Shown here piece after piece: positions 52,605-61,329 of a stretch of 64,000 bases of DNA (position 1 is its first letter; the number at the start of each line of letters is the position of its first letter). The stretch lies in NCBI GenBank assembly GCA_006226375.1, contig SBHC01000052.1, forward strand, positions 1-64,000, written 5' to 3'. The notes under the pieces are model-generated. The model worked only from the letters and a program-made list of their open reading frames with translations. It searched no databases and had not been told where the DNA came from. Origin of the DNA: Deltaproteobacteria bacterium. Lineage in GTDB: Bacteria; Myxococcota_C; UBA6777. The translations under genes and the position numbers were made by a program.

Positions 52605-54419
52605 CTAACTCTTGGAGGGGCTCGTCGGCTGCAGGTAGCAATTACGCAAGATGGATTGGAGGGTGTCTTGGGGAGAGTCTGTTGTGGAGATGAAGCGGCA
52701 CGCAACATGACCGTCTGGACGAATCAAAAGAAAGCCATGTTGGGGGAGCGCACAAAGCTCCCGCAAAGATTGAAGCTGCCGGGGCTCATCAGCCCACTGC
52801 TGCAAGGTTTGGATTTTCAGGGGATAGTCAGGAGAGAGAAGCTTTTGGAAGGTGTCCCTCCATGTCTCGTCTTGTTCGTCCAGCAGTAACGTAAAGTGTG
52901 TGGGTGACAATTGGTCGTGGGAGGAGCGAGTGTGTGAAGCGTCCAGCCAGATATGGGGAAACCGGGCTCCTGGCTCCGTGCTTGGTGTGTACTCGGTGAC
53001 AACAACATCAGTGTTGGGGGTGGTTGTGCTTCGAGGAGAGCGAGCGCCGTCTTTGTAAACGTAACCAATGTCCAGGCCGATGCGATCGAAGTGAGGAGTC
53101 TGACGGGTGATGGCCGCTTCTACCTTCGCTTTGATCGTTGCGTCGTTGCCAAACTGTTCCAGCTTCCGCCTTGTGCCTCGGGTGAGCCAGCGAAAGATGG
53201 CCAGCTTCCACGACGCTGGGAGTATCGAAAGGATCGCCGCGTTTTTCCAACGAGCCATGGCTTCCAGTCCGTTGGGAGGGATACCAAACGGCTCGACCAC
53301 TTCAAAGATCTTGGTGTAGTTGTCCAGGCTTTCCTTGCCGTTGACTTGAGCTACAGGACGGCGTTCTTGTTCGTAGGTCTCCAGCAACTCTGGGCGGGCT
53401 TGCTCGTGGAGGACGGCTGCTATCTTCCAGGCGAGGTTGTGGGCATCGGCAATCCCTGTGTTCATCCCAAGGCCACCGGTGGGAGGGAAGCGATGTGCGG
53501 CGTCGCCGATCAGAAAGGTTGAGCCTTGTTGGAACTGGCGGGCGATTTGTGCGGTCATACGCCATTGACCGATGGAGCGAATGTGAAAGGGAACCTCTCC
53601 GCCGATGGCTGTTTTGATTCTTTGTTGCAGCACTTCCTCAGTGTAGTCTTCGGCCTGCTCGTACGGAGGGAAGATGGGGATGTGGTACACCCATCGCTTT
53701 TCCACATGGTGCGCGATCATGGTCCCTGCTGCCTCCGCCGACAACAGCCAATACAGCTTGCCTCGCTGGGTCACGTGCTGGCTCAGATCCATTTCAATGT
53801 AGACGCTGATGAAGTCCTGGAGCTTCTCAGGCCCATCCATCTCAATGTTGAGGCTTTTGCGAACCCGACTGCCTGCGCCGTCGGCCGCTACAACATAGCG
53901 ACTGGTCAATGTAAAGGTCTGTTGGTCTGAGCGACGGAGGATCTTGCTGGTCGTTCCTTCTTGGCTCTCTGCAAACGCTTCCCATTGATGACCCAGCAAC
54001 AAGGTGATTCCCTTGGTCTCACGCACGCGTTGGAGGAGGAGTCGTTCCAGCTCCGTCTGCGAGAGGTTGAGGTAGGGCTGCGAAGAGCGGATGTGTTGTT
54101 GGTATTTTTGCGGGTTGTTGGCTTCGTCAAGCAGGTTGATGCATCCCAGCTCTTGCTGAATGGTATGACACATCAAGACCTTGGCTGCGTCTTCGTGGGG
54201 TGACGCTTCTTGGGCTAACTCTTCGTAGGTGAAGCCCAGCGCCACAAGGATCTCGATGGAGCGTGCGTTCAACTCGTGGGCTTTGGGGTGGGTTGATAAG
54301 CTCTCTGAGCGTTCGATTAAGACACAGGGCACTCCCAGGCGCGCCAGACACAATGCACTCACCATGCCGGATGGACCGGCACCAACCACCAACACCTCTG
54401 TGCGTTCTGGAAGACTCAT
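52605..54419 (-). CDS. FAD-dependent aromatic/polyketide hydroxylase (class A flavin monooxygenase)
   Basis: The ATG at 54419 overlaps the upstream gene by four bases (ATGA) and gives 604 residues. It has the FAD fold EVLVVGAGPSGMVSALCLAR, the DG motif as VVAADGAGSRVRKSLN, and the GD motif as LIGDAAHRFPPTGGLGMNT. The C-terminal part carries a thioredoxin-like domain as in phenol hydroxylase relatives. It shares family with the enzyme at 3280-5040 but is a separate lineage. The neighbour is a small membrane protein, not a catabolic gene, so the substrate is open: a phenol, quinone or polyketide. Confidence 0.86.
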   Translation of the reverse strand: MSLPERTEVLVVGAGPSGMVSALCLARLGVPCVLIERSESLSTHPKAHELNARSIEILVALGFTYEELAQEASPHEDAAKVLMCHTIQQELGCINLLDEANNPQKYQQHIRSSQPYLNLSQTELERLLLQRVRETKGITLLLGHQWEAFAESQEGTTSKILRRSDQQTFTLTSRYVVAADGAGSRVRKSLNIEMDGPEKLQDFISVYIEMDLSQHVTQRGKLYWLLSAEAAGTMIAHHVEKRWVYHIPIFPPYEQAEDYTEEVLQQRIKTAIGGEVPFHIRSIGQWRMTAQIARQFQQGSTFLIGDAAHRFPPTGGLGMNTGIADAHNLAWKIAAVLHEQARPELLETYEQERRPVAQVNGKESLDNYTKIFEVVEPFGIPPNGLEAMARWKNAAILSILPASWKLAIFRWLTRGTRRKLEQFGNDATIKAKVEAAITRQTPHFDRIGLDIGYVYKDGARSPRSTTTPNTDVVVTEYTPSTEPGARFPHIWLDASHTRSSHDQLSPTHFTLLLDEQDETWRDTFQKLLSPDYPLKIQTLQQWADEPRQLQSLRELCALPQHGFLLIRPDGHVACRFISTTDSPQDTLQSILRNCYLQPTSPSKS

Positions 54420-54880
54420 GCACCTGCTTCCTTCTCGATATGAGACTGTAACCCCCAACGAAGGTAGAGTCCGCTACCCACCAGGAGGATCGTGAAGACG
54501 ATAAAGCCAAGGAGGTTTTCGTTCACACCCAGAATCGTGACATGGTGCTTGGGGTCAAGCAACGCGCCCCCGTACGATTTCTCCAGCGCAGCGGCTCCCC
54601 AGAATCCAAACACATTGCTTCCCTGCAGCATCCAGGCAAGGTTCAGGTTGCCTATCTCTCGTGGGCGACGGAACCAAATTAAGTACAGACTGACGAGTCC
54701 TGTGAGTGACCAAAAGCCAATGGTCCAGGCCATGTGGAATCGGGCGTGACCCACCCAGTCTGGGTTCAACAAGTGGCTGGGCCCAGAGTCCCGAAAGACC
54801 GGTCCAAGGAACTCAAGCACACCCAACGTCAGTAAAATTTGAGCGGTCCGGTATCGACCCGAAATCGATTGTTCTTTCAT
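54416..54880 (-). CDS. Small four-helix membrane protein coupled to the flavin monooxygenase
   Basis: The ATG at 54880 follows GGAGAGGAG and gives 154 residues. Four membrane helices are visible, among them AQILLTLGVLEFLGPVF, MAWTIGFWSLTGLVSLYLIW and LLGFIVFTILLVGSGLYLRW. Its stop overlaps the start of the monooxygenase (ATGA), so the two are made together. It may anchor or deliver a hydrophobic substrate for the flavin enzyme. No named family identified by eye. A symmetrical element sits 38 bases ahead. Confidence 0.68.
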   Translation of the reverse strand: MKEQSISGRYRTAQILLTLGVLEFLGPVFRDSGPSHLLNPDWVGHARFHMAWTIGFWSLTGLVSLYLIWFRRPREIGNLNLAWMLQGSNVFGFWGAAALEKSYGGALLDPKHHVTILGVNENLLGFIVFTILLVGSGLYLRWGLQSHIEKEAGA

Positions 54881-54917
54881 GTCTGAACTCCTCTCCATTT
54901 CTTTGAAACCATCTGGT

Positions 54918-54944
54918 CAAGGTATGTTGTACAACCGAACCTTG
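54918..54944 (-). promoter_or_regulatory. Nested palindrome, possible operator of the monooxygenase pair
   Basis: CAAGGT (54918-54923) and ACCTTG (54939-54944) are complementary and enclose the palindrome TTGTACAA (54927-54934), giving a dyad of about 27 bp, 37 bases ahead of the start at 54880. It has TetR-operator-like size. No T-run follows, so it is not a good terminator for the FG-GAP gene that ends at 55004. TTGTACAA also occurs at 45863-45870. Confidence 0.4.
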
Positions 54945-55003
54945 TTGGAGTCCACACGCTGTCGTTCTTGATGTCGGGATGAAGGGGAGAAGAGGGGGAG
55001 GTT

Positions 55004-57100
55004 TTACTTGAGCTGGTCGGGGTAGGTCAGGGTCCAGTAACGGTTTTCTTTGAGTTGTTCGGAAGAGAGCGTCACCGTTTTTCCGTCGGGCCATCGGACC
55101 TTGAGTTCAAAGGCGCAGGGTGTGTTGGCCAAGCCAAAGTGAAGGACTCGTGTGTCGATGGAGTTGTAGGTGCCCCGGCTGGACTGTACCTCGCGAAGCA
55201 TCTGTCCGTCCTTGTGGACGAGGGTGATGCGAGCGCCAATGGCATCGCGGTTGACTGTTGTGCCGTTGCCCACAAGGCGGAATCCAATCCATCGGTTCTT
55301 GGAGCCCACGTCGTTGCGGAACAAGAAGTTCGGACGGCCGCCCCCCTTGTCACGTCCTCCCACCAAGAGGTCCAGGTCGCCGTCGCCATCGATGTCGGAC
55401 CAGGCGTGATTTTGCCCGCCTTTCATCTGAACCTTGGAGCGACAGAATGTGAGGATCTTGGATGTGTTGGCGTCCCAGTAGTACCCACACAGATCGTCCT
55501 TGGATTTGCAGTCGCTGGCTTTTTGGCAAGGCTGACGGCAGCGAGCCAGCAGACATTTCTCTCCGTTGGAGCATTCGGCGTCGGAGGTGCACTGTGTGAG
55601 GCTGGCGCTGTTTTGTGGGTTCAGGGTGTTAATTCCGCTCACCGGTCCGAGGCTCTTGAACGAGCCGTCCGATTGTTGGTGATAGAGTCCAAGCCAGGCT
55701 TTTTGCTCTACGTCGGTGTAGTTGCCTTCGTACTTGTTGTCGCGGGTGATGGAGATGTCCATACGTCCGTCGTTGTCAAAGTCGACCAGGGCGGCGTCGA
55801 TGTCACCCTCGTTGAATTGCAGCTTGCGAAGGAGAAACTCGTTGCGAAAGGCAAACTTTTTGTCGGGACCCTGGTTCATCAGAAGCTGGGACGGGTCTGA
55901 CCACTTGCGTGAGTACGTCCCAGCGTTGGGGTGCGAGATGGTGGCCAGGAAGATATCCATGTAGCCGTCGTTGTTCACGTCTTTGCAGTCGATGCCAAAG
56001 CCGTTGGAGCCGACGTACTGTCCAGGTTGTTTGTTGGGCTCCAGCGCCCCACCAAAGCGCGTGGACGCCAGGTGGTAGTTGCCCGTGGCGAGGGACTCAA
56101 AGCCTTTGTCACGTGCGGCGTTGGTGAAGTTTCCTTTGCCGTCGTTGAGCCACAGCAAGTTGGCTCCCAGGCGAGAGCTGACGCCGTACACAGAGACAAA
56201 GATGTCGAGGTCGCCGTCGTTGTCGAAGTCACAGGCGACAGAGCCATTGGAGACCGAGCCCACGTTGCCAACGAGGTTGGTAGACTTCTTGGTGAACGTT
56301 CCATCGCCGTTCCCAAAGTAGAGGGCTTCCGGCCCGCTGACAGAGGTTCCACCTACACCCACGTACAGGTCGATCTTGCCGTCGTTGTTGAAGTCTGCAA
56401 ACACCGCGTTCATCGCGAGCATGTTGGGCTCGTTGACTCCTGAGTTGGCCTTCAACGTAAACTTCCCTGTGCCATCGTTCAGGTAGATCTGGTTGGTTTG
56501 CCCGGAGAGTTTGATGTCGATGCCTGCGAAGCAGTCCTGGTCACCGTCGTTGTCGACGTCGGCGAAGGCAAAGAACGCAGCCTGTACGTTCTTAAGCCCT
56601 GATTCCTCGCTGAAGTGCTTGAAGGTGCCGTCGCCGTTGTTGAGGTAGATCCTGTGCTGAAAGGGGACGCCCGCTTGTGCGTTGGGGTACAGGCTGTGGG
56701 CAACAATGTCGTCGTAGCCGTCGCCGTTGAGGTCCACAAAGCCGAGGCGGCTGTGGTCGTTGATGGGAACCTTCTTGGTGAAGGACGTGAGGAACCCTTC
56801 CACTTGAATCCCGCTCGACGCTGAAACATCGGTAAAGAAGTTGGACTCAGGCACCACAGGTGTCGGCATGTTGCATGTGGGAGCTTGCTCTGGCTCTGGC
56901 GTCGCTTCGGGTCCTGCTTCGTCAGGTTTGCTCGGCTCCGTTGCTTCCGAGGCGTCGGTGGTGACTGGAGCGTCGGTTTGTATGTCAGGTGCCTCTGCGG
57001 CAGGTTCCTGGGTGGGGGGTGTCGAACAAGACAACCCGAGCGTGCCCAGCGACAACGCCAGGGACAAAACCAAAGAGATCCGGAACAACCAAGCCAACAT
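55004..57100 (-). CDS. FG-GAP/VCBS-repeat lipoprotein with ASPIC/UnbV domain
   Basis: A 698-residue surface protein with AAGGA eight bases before the ATG and a lipobox LGTLGLSC. After an acidic Pro/Ala-rich linker (residues about 28-75) come seven calcium-loop motifs of the type DLNGDGYDD, DVDNDGDQD, DFNNDGKID, DFDNDGDLD, DVNNDGYMD, DFDNDGRMD and DIDGDGDLD, expected in a beta-propeller. The last 100 residues match the ASPIC/UnbV domain (SSRGTYNSIDTRVLHFGL, VRWPDGKTVTLSSEQL). A Cys-rich insertion with eight cysteines, CTSDAECSNGEKCLLARC then CQKASDCKSKDDLC, sits around residues 500-535. This is the CRTAC1-like architecture with an added module. Likely cell-surface binding. Confidence 0.85.
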   Translation of the reverse strand: MLAWLFRISLVLSLALSLGTLGLSCSTPPTQEPAAEAPDIQTDAPVTTDASEATEPSKPDEAGPEATPEPEQAPTCNMPTPVVPESNFFTDVSASSGIQVEGFLTSFTKKVPINDHSRLGFVDLNGDGYDDIVAHSLYPNAQAGVPFQHRIYLNNGDGTFKHFSEESGLKNVQAAFFAFADVDNDGDQDCFAGIDIKLSGQTNQIYLNDGTGKFTLKANSGVNEPNMLAMNAVFADFNNDGKIDLYVGVGGTSVSGPEALYFGNGDGTFTKKSTNLVGNVGSVSNGSVACDFDNDGDLDIFVSVYGVSSRLGANLLWLNDGKGNFTNAARDKGFESLATGNYHLASTRFGGALEPNKQPGQYVGSNGFGIDCKDVNNDGYMDIFLATISHPNAGTYSRKWSDPSQLLMNQGPDKKFAFRNEFLLRKLQFNEGDIDAALVDFDNDGRMDISITRDNKYEGNYTDVEQKAWLGLYHQQSDGSFKSLGPVSGINTLNPQNSASLTQCTSDAECSNGEKCLLARCRQPCQKASDCKSKDDLCGYYWDANTSKILTFCRSKVQMKGGQNHAWSDIDGDGDLDLLVGGRDKGGGRPNFLFRNDVGSKNRWIGFRLVGNGTTVNRDAIGARITLVHKDGQMLREVQSSRGTYNSIDTRVLHFGLANTPCAFELKVRWPDGKTVTLSSEQLKENRYWTLTYPDQLK

Positions 57101-57544
57101 GTTGAAAATCCTTACCCAAGAAAAACAGCCTATGGAGAGTCACAAGGTGCGGTCTTGCCCTTGTTTGGATGCAATTGTGAATGTTATTCAACAACACAGT
57201 CTCCTTTGTGTCTATCGCGTTCAGGGTAGGCTGTCAAGCGTGGAACTGTTTGAGTTTGTGGCGATTCTTCTTGGCGAGTTGGGGGAGAGGAAAGGTGGCT
57301 TGTTGAGGCGAAAGGGTTTGACGTTTGGCGTAGGTTCGTGTATGTTGCGCACGCTCTGGTTCTGGAGCGTCTTGAACTTCGTCTACTCTTTTTCGTCTAA
57401 GGTCCCGGTTCTTCCTCCCTTGGACAGCAACCCCCCAACCAACACCGATCGAATCCAACAGGTACTGGACCCAGCGGCATGGGCTCACACTTGGATTGTC
57501 ACCGTACCTTTCGTGCGTAAGGTACATAGAAGGAGTCATTTGTC
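57101..57544. other. Intergenic leader between the FG-GAP gene and the DEAD-box gene
   Basis: About 440 bases with no supported gene. A plus-strand frame (56841-57548) and a minus-strand frame (57234-57539) look like shadows. It should hold two divergent promoters. A hairpin GTACCTT/AAGGTAC lies at 57504-57525, and AAGGAG (57530 region) supplies the ribosome site of the helicase. Long leaders are common for cold-induced DEAD-box genes. Confidence 0.4.
57504..57525 (+). promoter_or_regulatory. Leader hairpin before DEAD-box helicase
   Basis: GTACCTT (57504-57510) and AAGGTAC (57519-57525) form a perfect 7-bp stem around TCGTGCGT, ending five bases before AAGGAG, the ribosome site, and 19 before the ATG. 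It could shelter the site or serve as a helicase-sensitive structure. A 7-bp match can occur by chance. Confidence 0.3.
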
Positions 57545-59350
57545 ATGAGTCAAGATACCGCTGCGACAGACACAACGGTCGAGGCTTCCGAGCCTTCCGT
57601 GTCTCCGTTGAACGATATTGCAAAATCCCAAGAGCAAGCAGAGGCGGAAGCTGCCTCCAAGATCCCCGCTGAAGGATACACCAACTTCTCCTTCTTGCCG
57701 GAGGAATTGGAACTTCGTCTGTCGGAGCAGGGCATCGAAACGCCCACTCCGATCCAGCAGAAGACCATCATTCCTGCCATGGCCGGACGCGACATTGTGG
57801 CCCAGTCCCAAACCGGATCGGGAAAAACCTTGGCGTTTGCCATCCCTGTGGGGCTGCGTCTGGAAGGTCCTGCAGAACACGGACTTCCCCGCGCCTTGAT
57901 CCTTACACCCACGCGAGAGCTTGCGACCCAGGTCGACCAAGTGTTCTACAAGACCCTCGGCGCCTTGGGCCTGCGCTGTATGCTGGTGATTGGTGGCGGT
58001 TCGTACCATACCCAAAAGAAGCGGCTGAAGCGAGGCGTTGACATCGTCGTCGGTACACCCGGTCGTATCGTGGACTTGATCAAGCAAGACAAGCTCAGGC
58101 TGGACGCCATTGAGTCGTACGTTCTCGACGAAGTGGATCAGATGCTCGACATCGGCTTTGCGGAAGAACTCAAAGCGGTTCGTAACGCACTGCCCGAAGG
58201 GGTGCAGACCCTGTTCTTCTCGGCGACCATGAACAACAAAATGGAAGACCTCGCCCACTCGTTGGTGCGCAAGCCGGTCTCCGTCAAGATTGCTCCAGAG
58301 CAGTCGTCGCCCAAGACCATCGAGCACGGCTACATTCCTGTGAAGCCGCAGATGGAAATTCCAGCGTTGTTGAACGCGCTGTTGTTTCACGGCCCTGAGC
58401 AGGCTTTGATCTTCTGCGCCACCAAAGAAGAGTGCCGGGAAGTGACCGCCGCTCTGCAAAACCGGGGCTTCAACGCTGCGGCGCTGAACGGTGATATGCA
58501 GCAGGCTGCGCGAAACGCTACGATGGAGCAATTCCGCGACAAGTCGGTGCAATACCTCGTCGCAACCAACGTTGCTGCACGTGGTCTGGACATCCAGTCT
58601 CTTCCGTTGGTCATCAACATTGATGTGCCCTACGATGTGGAGAGTTACACACACCGCAGCGGACGCACCGGTCGTGCCGGAGAAGATGGCCGCGCCTGGA
58701 CCATTATCACCCCGCGCAACTTCCGACGTTACTGGAGCTTCATGAACGAACTCCGAATCAAGCCCACGCGTTTGGAGGTTCCCACTCACAACGAGATTCT
58801 CAAGTCTGTGGGGATTCGTGAACTCAGCAATCTGACGGAGTTCTCGGATCACCCGGCCGAACGACGCATTCGTCGCGTGGTCAATCAGATCCTGGAAGAC
58901 ATCCCACAAGAGATGGCGATGGAACTGCTCCGTGGCTATTTGTACCAACAGATGACTCAGGCGCAAGCGCATCACACCTACCACATTGCTGTGGAAGAAG
59001 GAGACTTGACTGCTCCTCGCGGTCGTCGCTTCCCACGGGGAGACCGTCCTGGTCGTGGAGGCGGTGGTCGACGACGTGATCGTCGTGGTGGTCGAGACAA
59101 CCGTGGTGGCCGTGGCGGAGATCGCAGTGGTGGCGGAGGCGGTGGTGGAGAGCGCCGAGAACGTAGCAGTGGCGGTGAACGTCGAGAACGTAGCGGCGGC
59201 GGAGAGCGTAGAGAGCGCAGCGGCGGCGGTGACTTCCGCAGCGGCGGAGATTCCCGACGTGACGGACGCGATCGTCCCTCCCGCAACAGAGGGCCTGGTC
59301 GTGGACCCGGACCCAGCAAAAAGAAGAGAGCCCCAACCCCCAACTCCTAA
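57545..59350 (+). CDS. DEAD-box RNA helicase with DEVD motif and RGG tail
   Basis: A 601-residue ATP-dependent RNA helicase. Core motifs in order: Q-motif TPIQQKTIIPAMAGRD, motif I AQSQTGSGKTLAFA, Ia TPTRELATQV, II VLDEVDQMLDIGF, III FFSATM, and VI HRSGRTGRAG. Motif II reads DEVD, not DEAD. The tail after residue about 490 is rich in Arg and Gly (RGGRDNRGGRGGD-like and repeated GGERRERSGG), as in nucleic-acid-binding RGG domains of cold-shock helicases. Start ATG at 57545 follows AAGGAG. Role likely in ribosome assembly or RNA decay, cytoplasmic. Tandem in-frame stops lie at the end (see findings). Confidence 0.92.
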   Translation: MSQDTAATDTTVEASEPSVSPLNDIAKSQEQAEAEAASKIPAEGYTNFSFLPEELELRLSEQGIETPTPIQQKTIIPAMAGRDIVAQSQTGSGKTLAFAIPVGLRLEGPAEHGLPRALILTPTRELATQVDQVFYKTLGALGLRCMLVIGGGSYHTQKKRLKRGVDIVVGTPGRIVDLIKQDKLRLDAIESYVLDEVDQMLDIGFAEELKAVRNALPEGVQTLFFSATMNNKMEDLAHSLVRKPVSVKIAPEQSSPKTIEHGYIPVKPQMEIPALLNALLFHGPEQALIFCATKEECREVTAALQNRGFNAAALNGDMQQAARNATMEQFRDKSVQYLVATNVAARGLDIQSLPLVINIDVPYDVESYTHRSGRTGRAGEDGRAWTIITPRNFRRYWSFMNELRIKPTRLEVPTHNEILKSVGIRELSNLTEFSDHPAERRIRRVVNQILEDIPQEMAMELLRGYLYQQMTQAQAHHTYHIAVEEGDLTAPRGRRFPRGDRPGRGGGGRRRDRRGGRDNRGGRGGDRSGGGGGGGERRERSSGGERRERSGGGERRERSGGGDFRSGGDSRRDGRDRPSRNRGPGRGPGPSKKKRAPTPNS

Positions 59351-59402
59351 GCTCCTACCCCCAACTCCTAAGCCTCTTTGCCTCCTCGTGTTCAAGCGGA
59401 CG

Positions 59403-60836
59403 TCAGGTTGTTAGGGGCTCCTTGTAGGCGTTCTTGTTGATTCGTTCGAGTCGACGGTCGAAACGATGCATCACCCAAAGATGGATCTGGGCCTGCGTGA
59501 ATCGGTACACGTACCAGGGCAGGCGCGGCTGGAACTCGTGAATCGCTGCGAGAATGTACCTTCCTTCCAAGACCTCACGAAACTCCAGTCGTCCTCGTCG
59601 TGCGTGTTTGGCGAGAACGCCTCCTCGGATGTAGAAGAGTTGCCGGTCAGAGCGGCTGCGTTCGGGGCTAAAGGCGAGCACCAACAGCTTGATGGGAAGC
59701 CATCGCACCCGGAACGTACAAACTCCTTCTGAGTCCACATCTACACGAAGAAACCAGGGAAGCAGCTTGGGCAACCAACGCATGTATTCTTGGGCAACAA
59801 AGAGCGCGTCGGTTCCTTGAGGGAGACGCATTCGTTGGACCGAGCGAACCTCGGAAGGGCAGGACTTTCTCTTGGAGCCTGAGGGTTGTGAGCGAGGTTG
59901 CGGTGCTTCTGCGGGGGCTGTTTTCTGTAGCGACTGACGAAGAGCCTGGTCCAGCGGAGTCATCGCGATGCCAGACTTCTCTTGGAGTCGGCGCTCTGTG
60001 ACCCGCATGTCATGACGCAAGCTTTGGACCAGCGGTTTTACCAGCTCCTTGGGTGCACCTGTTACGAGGCTGACCCACAAGCGTGACAGCGAAGGACTGA
60101 CAAAAGGCACCCCAAAGGTTCTGCGTTCCAGGCCCATCTCTTTGGCTGTGCGGAGGATGAGGTCGCGATAGCTGACGGCTTCGTCGCCGCCAATGTCGTA
60201 GGTTTCTCCAAAAGTGGTAGGGTTTCCTAAGCAGTACATCAGGAGCTTGATCACGTCGGTGCGTGCGATAGGATGGCTTTCGGTGCTGGTCCAGGAAGGA
60301 CACACCATCACAGGAAGACGCTCCACCAAGTTCTTCAGTATATTAAACGAGGAGCCACCTTCCCCAAGGATAAGACCTGCACGCAATGTCGTAACGGGTA
60401 CACCGTAGGCAGACAGGGTCTTTTCGACTTCCAGGCGGCTGCGCAAGTGGGGAGAGAGTTTGTCGGGGTCTTGCGCGCAATCTTGGGGGACAATGCCGCT
60501 CAGGTAGATGATCTGCTCCAGTCCTTTGTTGGCGGCAGCGCGGGCAAAGTTGTCGGCGGCGATAAGGTCGAGATCCATAAAGTGACCTTGTGTGAGCCGG
60601 GCCGAGGGCATCATCGAGTGGACCAGATAGATCCCATACTTTGCGCCCATCACAGCCTGCTCTGCATCGAGCATAGAGAAGAGGTCACAGGTCCGCCACT
60701 CTACTTGTTCGGTGGAGTTGTGTGTTAAGTCTCGGCGTGACAAACCCACCCAGGATAGGTCCTCTTTTTGTTCTTGGAGGAGCTTCTCGCCTACAAATCC
60801 TGTCGCTCCTGCGACCACTACCTTGTCTTTCCCCAT
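59403..60836 (-). CDS. NAD(P)-binding epimerase-like protein with C-terminal domain
   Basis: A 477-residue protein. The N-terminal half is an extended or atypical short-chain dehydrogenase fold: KVVVAGATGFVGEKLLQE, the YLVHSMMPSARLTQ and IYLSGIVPQDCAQDPDK segments, and ETYDIGGDEAVSYRDLILR. The canonical YxxxK pair is not evident, so it may not be an oxidoreductase. The C-terminal half (about 320-477) with IRGGVLAKHARRGRLEFREV and LPWYVYRFTQAQIHLWVMHR matches the extension of NAD-binding proteins of the DUF2867-like type. The ATG at 60836 follows GAGGGAATTC. Convergent with the helicase gene. Function in lipid or sugar metabolism is possible but unproven. Confidence 0.7.
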   Translation of the reverse strand: MGKDKVVVAGATGFVGEKLLQEQKEDLSWVGLSRRDLTHNSTEQVEWRTCDLFSMLDAEQAVMGAKYGIYLVHSMMPSARLTQGHFMDLDLIAADNFARAAANKGLEQIIYLSGIVPQDCAQDPDKLSPHLRSRLEVEKTLSAYGVPVTTLRAGLILGEGGSSFNILKNLVERLPVMVCPSWTSTESHPIARTDVIKLLMYCLGNPTTFGETYDIGGDEAVSYRDLILRTAKEMGLERRTFGVPFVSPSLSRLWVSLVTGAPKELVKPLVQSLRHDMRVTERRLQEKSGIAMTPLDQALRQSLQKTAPAEAPQPRSQPSGSKRKSCPSEVRSVQRMRLPQGTDALFVAQEYMRWLPKLLPWFLRVDVDSEGVCTFRVRWLPIKLLVLAFSPERSRSDRQLFYIRGGVLAKHARRGRLEFREVLEGRYILAAIHEFQPRLPWYVYRFTQAQIHLWVMHRFDRRLERINKNAYKEPLTT

Positions 60837-61329
60837 CGATGAATTCCCTCTTGCCTGCTTTCAAACGTATCGAAATCTTTCGTTGGTAGATAGAACAAGG
60901 GAGGCTGTAGGATTATTCATTGCTCTCTGTCCCTCGTGATGATGCAGAGGGCAAGCTTTGCGGAGTGGGGCCTGCACAAGAAGAAGAACCGCATATACAC
61001 GTTCATTCGCGCCTATCGTTTGGGGCGTGGCTTGTTTGCGTTCCCCATTTGCGAGAATTTTGCGTCCATTTGCGGTTTTTTCTTTGGTCTACTTGCACCG
61101 GCTTTGCTTACAAGGTGGGTTGGACTTCCGAAGCTACGGTGAGGGGTGCGGTATGTAGAGGTGCGGGGTGAGGACTTCACAAGGAAAAGAACCGCAAATT
61201 CATATCAATTCGCGCTTATCGTTTGGGGCGTGACATGTTTGCGTTTCCCATTGGCGAGAATGTTGTGTCTATGTGTGGTTTTCTCTTCTCTGGCCTACTT
61301 TCATCGCTCCACTTCGGGGGAGTCCGATG
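60837..61329. other. Intergenic region with two diverged copies of a coding-like repeat
   Basis: No intact gene. Copy A (60959-61101) and copy B (61162-61305) are an imperfect direct repeat with a constant offset of 203 bases and one extra codon in B. Both translate to related peptides, for example A: FIRAYRLGRGLFAFPI and B: SIRAYRLGRDMFAFPI. B has a stop where A has Trp. See findings. Confidence 0.6.
60959..61305 (+). repeat. Imperfect tandem duplication, 203-bp offset
   Basis: Anchors AAGAACCGC, GTTTGGGGCGTG, TTTGCGTT, GCGAGAAT and TG[C/T]GGTTTT recur at a fixed distance of 203 bases (60984 and 61187, 61018 and 61221, 61051 and 61254, 61071 and 61274). After that the offset grows to 206, an in-frame three-base insertion. 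Many differences are synonymous or conservative, which suggests former coding sequence. Confidence 0.75.

Noticed and set aside
57536-59395. 619-codon open frame antisense to the DEAD-box helicase
   Set aside because: It lies opposite a gene with all helicase motifs; the antisense product is Ala/Ser/Thr-rich low-complexity, typical of a shadow of the RGG coding region.
60936-61142. 68-codon open frame covering repeat copy A
   Set aside because: As a gene it lacks a ribosome site and its sister copy has a stop; I report it as a coding-like relic instead.
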